A stretch of 23,604 nucleotides of DNA. Source: JBBEAM01 sp040882845. Its GTDB lineage: Bacteria; Pseudomonadota; Alphaproteobacteria; Kiloniellales; DSM-21159. Below, in pieces: positions 7,907-13,734 of the stretch. A model generated the notes under the pieces. That model searched no databases, had not been told where the DNA came from, and worked only from the letters and a program-made list of their open reading frames with translations. Both the position numbers and the translations under genes were made by a program. The stretch is taken from assembly GCA_040882845.1 (NCBI GenBank), contig JBBEAM010000018.1, forward strand, positions 1 to 23,604, written 5' to 3'. Position 1 is the first letter of the stretch; each line of letters opens with the position of its first letter.

Positions 7907-8593
7907 TCACCACGGCAGCTCCTCGCCTTTGTAGTCGTAGAAACCGCCGCTCTGTTCCAAGGTCAGCCCGTCGAGCACCCGGCGCATGCCTGCGACGGAC
8001 TCCGTGGGTTCGACCGGTGCCGAGGCACCGCCCATCTCGGTATGGACATGGCCCGGGTGCAGCGAAACCACGACGATGCCGCGCGCTTTCAATTCCAGCG
8101 CCAGGCACTTGGTGATCATGTTCAACGCCGCCTTGGTCGAGCGGTAGACATGCGAATCTCCAGAACTTGCGCCGCCGATCGAGCCCATTATCGAGCTGAT
8201 GTTGACGATGGTCCTGCGCTCGCTGCGCGCCACGAGATCGGCAAAACGCTCGGCCATACGCATCGGCCCGAGCGTGTTGATCCTCAGGGCGTCGAGCCAG
8301 TCGTCGTAGTCGGTTTTGCCGAAGCTGCCCCAGCCGCCATCGGTGCCGGCGTTGTTGATCAGCACGTCGATGCCTTCCTCGTCCTCGCGCAGTTCGCGCG
8401 CGAAGGAGGCGACCTTCAGCCCATCGGTGACATCGAGACGGTGGCGCAGCACCTCGCCCCCGATCCCCTTCAGCTCGCGCGCCTTGTCCGGATTGCGGCA
8501 GCAGGCATGCACCCGCCAGCCATCCTCCGCCAGAGACTGCACGAAGGCGAGCCCGATGCCGCGATTGGAACCTGTGATCAGAGCTGTCGGCAT
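7907..8593 (-). CDS. SDR family NAD(P)-dependent oxidoreductase
   Basis: A 228-residue classical short-chain dehydrogenase/reductase with one Rossmann domain. Motifs are TGSNRGIG (7-14, cofactor binding), NNAG (80-83), Asn106 in RINTLG, NISSIMGS (catalytic Ser near 134) and YRSTK (Tyr150, Lys154). An acidic residue in RLDVTD contacts the adenine ring. The reading frame extends further upstream, but that part lies within liuA; the ATG at 8593 gives the canonical PTALITG start five bases after the liuA stop. It resembles the C-factor/sniffer-like SDRs. It lies between two acyl-CoA dehydrogenase genes, so a 3-hydroxyacyl or alcohol/ketone substrate is plausible but not shown. Confidence 0.88.
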   Translation of the reverse strand: MPTALITGSNRGIGLAFVQSLAEDGWRVHACCRNPDKARELKGIGGEVLRHRLDVTDGLKVASFARELREDEEGIDVLINNAGTDGGWGSFGKTDYDDWLDALRINTLGPMRMAERFADLVARSERRTIVNISSIMGSIGGASSGDSHVYRSTKAALNMITKCLALELKARGIVVVSLHPGHVHTEMGGASAPVEPTESVAGMRRVLDGLTLEQSGGFYDYKGEELPW

Positions 8594-8598
8594 GGCGC

Positions 8599-9771
8599 TT
8601 AGCGGGTCTCCTCGAAGAGTTCGCGCCCGATCAGCATACGGCGAATCTCGCTGGTTCCGGCGCCGATCTCGTAAAGCTTGGCGTCGCGCAGCAGGCGGCC
8701 GGTCGGGCTTTCGTTGATGTAGCCCATGCCGCCCAGCGCCTGAATCGCCTCCAGCGCCATCCAGGTCGCCTTCTCGGCGGCGTAGAGGATCGCGCCGGCG
8801 GCATCCTTGCGGGTGGTGCGCCCCCGGTCGCAAGCCTTGGCCACGGCGTACACATAGGCCTTGCAGGCGTTCATCGTGGTGTACATGTCGGCGATCTTGC
8901 CCTGCATCAGCTGGAACTCGCCGATGGATTTCCCGAATTGCTTGCGCTCATGGAGGTAGGGCAGCACCACGTCCATGCAGGCGTCCATGATGCCGAGCGA
9001 CCCGGCGGCCAGCACCGCGCGCTCGTAGTCCAGGCCGCTCATCAGCACGTTGACGCCCTTGCCGAGCTCGCCGAGCAGGTTCTCCTCGGGCACCTCGCAG
9101 TCGTCGAACACCAGTTCGCCGGTCGGCGAGCCGCGCATGCCGAGCTTGTCGAGCTTCTGCGCCACCGAAAACCCGGGATAGTCCTTCTCCACCAGAAAGG
9201 CGGAGATCCCGCGCGATCCCGCGTCGGGATCGGTCTTGGCGTAGATCACGAAGGTGTCGGCCTCGGTGCAGTTGGTGATCCAGAACTTCCGCCCGTTGAG
9301 GACATAGCGGTCGCCCTTCTTCTCGGCGCGGGTGGCCATCGACACGACGTCGGAGCCGGCGCCCGGCTCGCTCATCGCCAGCGCGCCGACATGCTCGCCG
9401 GAGATCAGCTTCGGCAGGTACTTCCGTTTTTGATCCTCCGTGCCGTTGCGGCGAATCTGGTTGACGCAGAGGTTGGAGTGGGCGCCATAGCTCAAACCCA
9501 CCGAAGCGCTGGCGCGGCTCACCTCCTGCATGGCGATGCAGTGCTCCAGGTAACCGAGGCCGGCGCCGCCATACTCCTCCTCCACCGTGATCCCGTGCAG
9601 GCCGAGTTCGCCCATCTGCGGCCAGAGCTCGCGCGGGAACCAGTCCTCGCGGTCGATCTTCCCGGCGAGCGGCGCAATCTTCTCGCCGGCGAAGGACATC
9701 ACGCTGTCGCGCAGCATGTCGGCGGTCTCGCCAAGGTCGAAATCGAGGCTGGGATACTGATTCGGGATCAT
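8599..9771 (-). CDS. liuA: Isovaleryl-CoA dehydrogenase
   Basis: A 390-residue flavoenzyme converting isovaleryl-CoA to 3-methylcrotonyl-CoA, the first committed step of the lower leucine pathway, with ETF as acceptor. It has LAMSEPGAGSDV and WITNCTEADTFV. The diagnostic trait is that the catalytic base is Glu250 in LDYERAVL, while the C-terminal position used by other classes reads GAGTSEIRRM, without Glu. That relocation is the mark of true IVDs. It starts at an ATG with a GGTGG ribosome-binding site. A 73-bp spacer separates it from the thioesterase gene upstream and only 5 bp from the SDR gene downstream. Confidence 0.95.
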   Translation of the reverse strand: MIPNQYPSLDFDLGETADMLRDSVMSFAGEKIAPLAGKIDREDWFPRELWPQMGELGLHGITVEEEYGGAGLGYLEHCIAMQEVSRASASVGLSYGAHSNLCVNQIRRNGTEDQKRKYLPKLISGEHVGALAMSEPGAGSDVVSMATRAEKKGDRYVLNGRKFWITNCTEADTFVIYAKTDPDAGSRGISAFLVEKDYPGFSVAQKLDKLGMRGSPTGELVFDDCEVPEENLLGELGKGVNVLMSGLDYERAVLAAGSLGIMDACMDVVLPYLHERKQFGKSIGEFQLMQGKIADMYTTMNACKAYVYAVAKACDRGRTTRKDAAGAILYAAEKATWMALEAIQALGGMGYINESPTGRLLRDAKLYEIGAGTSEIRRMLIGRELFEETR

Positions 9772-9844
9772 CTTTCCACCTGTCGCATCATGTCATCGTC
9801 AAGCTGTGGGGCAAGCCTTGGCTCGCTCCAGAGTTTCACCGGTT

Positions 9845-10312
9845 TCAACCCGCCGGCGCGTCTTCGGGCTTGTCGGAGCGGCCGTCGAGCCGCATCAGGG
9901 TCATCTGCATCTTGGCGCAGAGCTTCTCCGCGCCGTCCTTAAGCGCGTAGGTCTCGACTTCGCAGAGGGTCAGGGTGCGGCCCGGCTTGATAACGCGGCC
10001 AAGGGCACGCAGGCGCTCGCCCGCGGCCGGCGCCACCAGATTGATCTTGAACTCGACGGTCAGCACCGAGGAATTCTCAGGAAACAGGCTATAGGCGGCA
10101 TAGCCGCCCGCGGAATCGGCGATGGTGCTGGTCACCCCGGCGTGGAAAAAGCCGTGCTGCTGTGTCAGGCCGGGCGCGTGGTCGACTTCGATCTCGACCT
10201 CGCCAGGCGCAACGCGCGTCAGGCGCGCGCCGAGCGTCTCCATGATGCCCTGACGGGCGAAGGAGTCGCGCACCTTGGTCTGGTAATTCGGATCCATCGG
10301 CTCGAAGGCCAT
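9845..10312 (-). CDS. PaaI family hotdog-fold thioesterase
   Basis: A 155-residue single hotdog-domain protein. The HGFFHAG segment (53-59), followed by TSTIADSAGGYAA with Asp66, is the catalytic helix of PaaI/4HBT-type acyl-CoA thioesterases. The strand INLVAPAAGERLRALGRVIKPG is the typical family core. It would hydrolyse acyl-CoA to free acid and CoA in the cytosol. The start codon shares one base with the liuR stop (TAATG), so the two are translationally coupled. Within the operon it could release CoA from stalled or non-native branched acyl-CoAs. That role is inferred from position only. Confidence 0.88.
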   Translation of the reverse strand: MAFEPMDPNYQTKVRDSFARQGIMETLGARLTRVAPGEVEIEVDHAPGLTQQHGFFHAGVTSTIADSAGGYAAYSLFPENSSVLTVEFKINLVAPAAGERLRALGRVIKPGRTLTLCEVETYALKDGAEKLCAKMQMTLMRLDGRSDKPEDAPAG

Positions 10313-10728
10313 TACCCTTCCCTCTGCTTTCGAACGTCGTTTTCGTGGCCACCGGCCAGGGTTTCGCGGTCGGCGCGGCAGTTCGCCTCCAGCCCGTCCA
10401 GCTCGGCCAGCACGTCGTCGATCTGCCGGCGCTTCTCCAGCAGCTCGGCGCGGCGGACCCCGATCCGCTCGATCAAGTAGTCGATCTGCCCAAGTTCGCC
10501 CGGTTCGGCGTCGTAGAGCTCCATGATCTTGCGCACCTCGGACAGCGAGAAGCCGAGATTGCGGCCGCGCAGGATCAGCTTCAGCTTGATCTGGTCGCCA
10601 CGGCGATACAGCCGATGCTGGCCCTCGCGCAGCGGCGCGATCATCCCTTCTTCTTCGTAGAAACGCAGCGTGCGCGCGGTCACGCCGAAGCGCTGCTGCA
10701 TTTCGCGGATGGTGAGCGGTTTCTCCAA
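10312..10728 (-). CDS. liuR: MerR-family regulator of leucine/isovalerate utilisation
   Basis: A 138-residue MerR protein. It has an N-terminal winged helix-turn-helix (about 5-73: LTIREMQQRFGVTARTLRFY, then HRLYRRGDQ) and a C-terminal dimerisation coiled coil (about 80-125). It lacks the metal-binding Cys cluster of metal sensors. LiuR proteins respond to branched-chain acyl-CoA catabolism and sit at the head of liu operons, as here. Translation starts at TTG (10728): no in-frame ATG precedes the domain, and an AGAGGA Shine-Dalgarno lies 7 bp upstream. The promoter just upstream carries a near-palindromic operator, so autoregulation together with the whole operon is likely. Confidence 0.9.
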   Translation of the reverse strand: MEKPLTIREMQQRFGVTARTLRFYEEEGMIAPLREGQHRLYRRGDQIKLKLILRGRNLGFSLSEVRKIMELYDAEPGELGQIDYLIERIGVRRAELLEKRRQIDDVLAELDGLEANCRADRETLAGGHENDVRKQREG

Positions 10729-10735
10729 GACGGCG

Positions 10736-10741
10736 TCCTCT
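10736..10741 (-). promoter_or_regulatory. Ribosome-binding site deciding the liuR TTG start
   Basis: AGAGGA on the minus strand lies 7 bases before TTG at 10728. Since no ATG or GTG precedes the MerR domain in frame, this site is the main reason for the TTG call. A TTG start would limit regulator synthesis compared with downstream genes. Confidence 0.65.
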
Positions 10742-10758
10742 GACCTCGCTGCCCGGCT

Positions 10759-10787
10759 AGAGTAAAATCAGTTTACGTAAACGTCAA
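10759..10787 (-). promoter_or_regulatory. liu operon promoter
   Basis: On the minus strand TTGACG (10782-10787) is followed after 17 bp by TACTCT (10759-10764). The -35 matches 5 of 6 bases. The -10 matches 3 of 6, including the key T1, A2 and T6. The expected start is near 10752, giving a leader of about 24 nt to the liuR TTG. The operator palindrome covers the -35 and the upstream half of the spacer. Many MerR promoters have a 19-20 bp spacer; a 20-bp reading (TCTAGC) is possible here but matches worse. This is the only strong promoter I see for the roughly 10-kb liu transcript. Confidence 0.65.
10772..10787. promoter_or_regulatory. Putative LiuR operator
   Basis: TTTACGTAAACGTCAA is an inverted repeat with 7-bp arms TTTACGT and ACGTCAA around AA; 6 of 7 positions pair. 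It contains the perfect 10-bp palindrome TTTACGTAAA (10772-10781). From memory it resembles the ACGT-containing palindromes proposed for LiuR in comparative-genomics work. It overlaps the -35 element, so LiuR bound here would occlude polymerase or act MerR-style on the spacer. I found no second copy elsewhere in the window. Confidence 0.7.
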
Positions 10788-10806
10788 CTTCTTGCACGAC
10801 CGGGGC

Positions 10807-10823
10807 CGCGCCGCAGCGGCGTG
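10807..10823 (-). terminator. GC-rich hairpin after the GST gene, possible weak terminator
   Basis: Arms CGCCGC (10809-10814) and GCGGCG (10816-10821) form a perfect dyad around one base, extendable to 8 bp with a G-U pair. It lies 9 bp past the GST stop and before the liu promoter. No U-run follows, so termination would be inefficient or Rho-assisted, and some read-through into liuR is possible. Confidence 0.3.
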
Positions 10824-10831
10824 CGTTCCCG

Positions 10832-11455
10832 CTAGTCTGGGAAGTTCATCTTCCAGATGCGGTCGACGGCTGGACGCTGGCGTACCCGCTCCCACAGCTC
10901 GGCGAGCGTGTTGTGCCGCGCCAGAAAGGCAGCGCTGTCGGGATGCCAGTTGAGCAGCATGAAGAGGTAGGCATCGGCGGCGGAGAAGCTTTCGCCGAGC
11001 ACGAAGGGACCCTCGACCAGCTGCGTCCCGGCATGGGCGAAGAGATGTTCCATGTCCTTCAGTCCCTGGGCTTTAACCGCAGCGCGCGCTTCTTCTCCGC
11101 CGAAGCGCTGGGCATAAAAGTAGCGCAGGTCGGCGGGATAGATTTCCGCAGCGCAGAACAGAATGCACTGATAGGCCAAGGCGCGCGGCACGCTGCCAGG
11201 TGCGGGCAGCAGCCCTGCGGCAGGGTGCTCATCGCAGATCTGCAGGGCAATCGCCGCGGACTCGGTCATCACTGTGCCGTCGGCAAGCTGCAGCGCGGGA
11301 AGCTTGCCCAAGGGGTTGAGCTTCAGGAACTCCGAATCGGAGAATCCGTCCGAATGGCGTTTGATCTCGACGATCTCGTAGTCTGCGCCGGTCTCCTCAA
11401 GCAGGATCTGCGGCGCCAGCGCGCCGGTGTCGGACGCCCAAAAGAGCCTGTACAT
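10832..11455 (-). CDS. Glutathione S-transferase family protein
   Basis: A 207-residue soluble GST. The N-terminal thioredoxin-like domain (1-80) contains LNPLGKLPAL with the cis-Pro loop and MTESAAIALQI, the glutathione gamma-glutamyl-binding Glu-Ser pair. The C-terminal all-helical domain (about 90-200) has the GESFSAADAYLFMLL helix-capping motif. Ser8 or Thr10 could activate glutathione. It resembles the bacterial beta/GstA-like class but lacks the beta-class Cys10. Its ATG overlaps the dioxygenase stop by one base behind an AGGAG site, so the two are translated together. The substrate is unknown. It is the last gene of the maeB cluster. Confidence 0.88.
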   Translation of the reverse strand: MYRLFWASDTGALAPQILLEETGADYEIVEIKRHSDGFSDSEFLKLNPLGKLPALQLADGTVMTESAAIALQICDEHPAAGLLPAPGSVPRALAYQCILFCAAEIYPADLRYFYAQRFGGEEARAAVKAQGLKDMEHLFAHAGTQLVEGPFVLGESFSAADAYLFMLLNWHPDSAAFLARHNTLAELWERVRQRPAVDRIWKMNFPD

Positions 11456-12318
11456 CAGGCCTCGCTCCTTTCCAGTTTCTCGGCCAGCGCCGCGTGCTTC
11501 GGGTAAACCACGGGGAAGAGATCCTCGGGCAAGGGATCGCCCTGCTTCAGCTTGCCGACGATCTCCGGAAAAGGCGGCGAGACCTCCCCGCCCCGCGCCG
11601 CATAGACGGCATCGTCGCCAAGCCAGCGCGCGGCGAAGGCGCGGCGGCGGCCCTGGGAGGGATTTGCCGGGGCACCATGCAGTGTGAGGAAGTGGAAGGC
11701 GATTAGGTCGCCGGGCTGCAAGGCCCAGCTGCGGATATCGTAGTCGCCGCGCGCCGCCTCGATATCCGGCGTCTTTTCCAGCCGCGCGTCGTCATGCTCG
11801 TACTCCACCCCAACGAACTTGGTTGGCCGGAACCAGCGCCCCCAGGCGTGAGAGCCGGCAACGAACTCGGCGCAGATCTCTTTGGGGACGGGATCGAGGG
11901 GAATCCAGAAGCTGACCACCTGCTCGCCGTCGACGCAGTAATAGGGCTGATCGTGATGCCAGGGCGTGCGTTCCTCGGTGCCCGGCTCCTTGACCAGGAC
12001 GTGTTCATGGAAGATCCGCGCCGTCTTCGACCGCATCAACGCCGCTGCCAGGGCCCCGGCGCCGGACTCGGCGAAGAAATCCCGGTACTCGGGAATCCGC
12101 TGCCAGTTGCAGTAGTCGCCGAAGAACTTCCCCGGCTTGCCCTCGGCGGTGTAACCGCGCGTGTAGGGGCCGGGCTCGCGCAGGTTACGCTCCATGCCTT
12201 CGCGCAGGCTGGCGATCCAGGTTCGATCGACGGCGCCGCGCAGGCAGATCGCGCCGTCTTGCGCGAAAGCCTCCATAGCCGTCTCGTCCAATGGATATGC
12301 AGCATAGCTTCCCGTCAT
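11455..12318 (-). CDS. Phytanoyl-CoA dioxygenase (PhyH) family protein
   Basis: A 287-residue non-haem Fe(II)/2-oxoglutarate oxygenase with a double-stranded beta-helix fold. The iron triad is His121 and Asp123 (WHHDQPYY) plus His214 (LTLHGAP). Arg226, 12 residues after the distal His, is placed to bind 2-oxoglutarate. CAEFVAGSHAWG is a typical family core segment. Bacterial PhyH proteins hydroxylate very diverse small molecules, so phytanoyl-CoA need not be the substrate. It follows mgtE by 10 bp with a weak GGGAACGAG ribosome-binding site and overlaps the GST gene, which suggests the two act together, for example with the GST detoxifying or modifying a hydroxylated product. That link is inference. 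Confidence 0.88.
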   Translation of the reverse strand: MTGSYAAYPLDETAMEAFAQDGAICLRGAVDRTWIASLREGMERNLREPGPYTRGYTAEGKPGKFFGDYCNWQRIPEYRDFFAESGAGALAAALMRSKTARIFHEHVLVKEPGTEERTPWHHDQPYYCVDGEQVVSFWIPLDPVPKEICAEFVAGSHAWGRWFRPTKFVGVEYEHDDARLEKTPDIEAARGDYDIRSWALQPGDLIAFHFLTLHGAPANPSQGRRRAFAARWLGDDAVYAARGGEVSPPFPEIVGKLKQGDPLPEDLFPVVYPKHAALAEKLERSEA

Positions 12319-12329
12319 CTCGTTCCCGC

Positions 12330-13727
12330 TTACAACAGAACCAAGGCCGCCAGGCCAAGAAAAGCGAAGAAGCCGATCACATCGGTCACCGTGGTGAGAA
12401 AAACGCTGGAGGCGATCGCCGGGTCCACCCCGACGCGCACCAGTCCCAGAGGGATGAGGGTCCCGGCCAAGCCGGCGATCAGCAAGTTGATCACCATGGC
12501 TGCGCCAATCACGACTCCGAGCAAGGGGTCGCCGAACCAGAGCACAGCGACGCCACCGGCGATCACGGCGAACAGCAGGCCGTTGGCGAGGCCGACCAGC
12601 AACTCCTTCCAGACGAAGCGGCTGGCCGCAGCCCCGGTCAGATCCTTCATGGCAATAGCGCGCACCGCGACGGTCAGGGTCTGTGTCCCCGCGTTCCCCC
12701 CCATCGAGGCGACGATCGGCATCAGGATCGCCAGGGCAACTTGCTGTTCGATGGTGGCGCCGAACAGACCGATCACCAGCGAAGCCAGCACCGCGGTTCC
12801 CAGGTTGACCAGCAGCCAGATGAAGCGGGCGCGCGCGGTCTCCAGCACGTCGGCGTAGATCGAGGTATCGGTCACACCGGCCAGTTTCAGGATGTCCTCC
12901 TCGGCCTCCTCGTCGATGACGTGCACCACGTCGTCGACCGTGACGACGCCGACCAGCCGCCCGGCGTCGTCCACCACAGGGGTCGATACGACGCCGTACT
13001 GGCGGAAGATGTAGGCAACCTCCTCCTGGTCCATGGCCACCGGCACCGGATAAAAATCAACGTCCATGACGTCCGTGATCTTGACCGGCCGCTTGTTGCG
13101 CAACACCCGGCTGAGCGGCACTTTTCCGACCGGCTTGTAGCGCGGATCGACCACGTAGAGATCGTAGAAATCGTGCGGCAGCTTGCGCTTCTGGCTGCGC
13201 ATGTAGTCGATGGTTTCGCCGACACTCCAGATCTGCGGCACGACGACGATCTCGCGCTGCATCAGGCGTCCGGCGGAATCCTCCGGATAGGTCAGGCCTT
13301 CCTGCAGCAGCCGGCGGATCGTCGCCGGTACGCGCGAGAGGATCTTCTGCTCCAGATCCTCGGGAAGGTCCTCGAAGATCTCCAGGGCATCGTCGCTGTC
13401 GAGCTGATTGAGGATGGCCGCGACCTTCTTCGCGCCAAGGGTGCGGCAGACCTCCGCGCGCAGACCGACGTCAAGGTAGCTGACCACCTCCGCCTCGAGC
13501 TGGGCCCTGTGCACCTTGAGCAGGAGTTCGCGCTCTTCCGGCGTCAGGCTCTCCAGCAAATCCGCCATGTCGGCCGGATGCAGCGGCTGGACAAGTTCCT
13601 CGACCTTGACCAGATCGGCGGTGCCCAGTGCCTCCCGTACAGCCTCGACGACATCGTTGGACAAGCCGACGGAGTCCTCCTCGCTTTCCGGGACGGCGGG
13701 TTTTTCCTGGACCTGCGGCTCGACCAT
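12330..13727 (-). CDS. mgtE: Magnesium transporter MgtE
   Basis: A 465-residue inner-membrane Mg2+ channel. Order of domains: MgtE_N helical superhelix (about 40-145, EELVQPLHPADMADLLESL), two CBS domains (about 150-275, ending VVTVDDVVHVIDEEAEED), the plug helix, and five membrane segments (about 300-465). PIVASMGGNAGTQ and DPAIASSVFLTTVTDV are the ion-pore signatures of the MgtE/SLC41 family. The acidic N and CBS domains sense cytosolic Mg2+ and close the pore. It begins 7 bp after the maeB stop and is followed 10 bp later by the PhyH gene. No Mg2+-riboswitch-like leader is visible, because the start abuts maeB. Confidence 0.95.
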   Translation of the reverse strand: MVEPQVQEKPAVPESEEDSVGLSNDVVEAVREALGTADLVKVEELVQPLHPADMADLLESLTPEERELLLKVHRAQLEAEVVSYLDVGLRAEVCRTLGAKKVAAILNQLDSDDALEIFEDLPEDLEQKILSRVPATIRRLLQEGLTYPEDSAGRLMQREIVVVPQIWSVGETIDYMRSQKRKLPHDFYDLYVVDPRYKPVGKVPLSRVLRNKRPVKITDVMDVDFYPVPVAMDQEEVAYIFRQYGVVSTPVVDDAGRLVGVVTVDDVVHVIDEEAEEDILKLAGVTDTSIYADVLETARARFIWLLVNLGTAVLASLVIGLFGATIEQQVALAILMPIVASMGGNAGTQTLTVAVRAIAMKDLTGAAASRFVWKELLVGLANGLLFAVIAGGVAVLWFGDPLLGVVIGAAMVINLLIAGLAGTLIPLGLVRVGVDPAIASSVFLTTVTDVIGFFAFLGLAALVLL

Positions 13728-13734
13728 TTCGTCC

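Noticed and set aside
9797..9802. TTGACG upstream of liuA as a second LiuR site or internal promoter
   Set aside because: The ACGT-containing opposite arm is missing, and no -10 lies 16-19 bp downstream.
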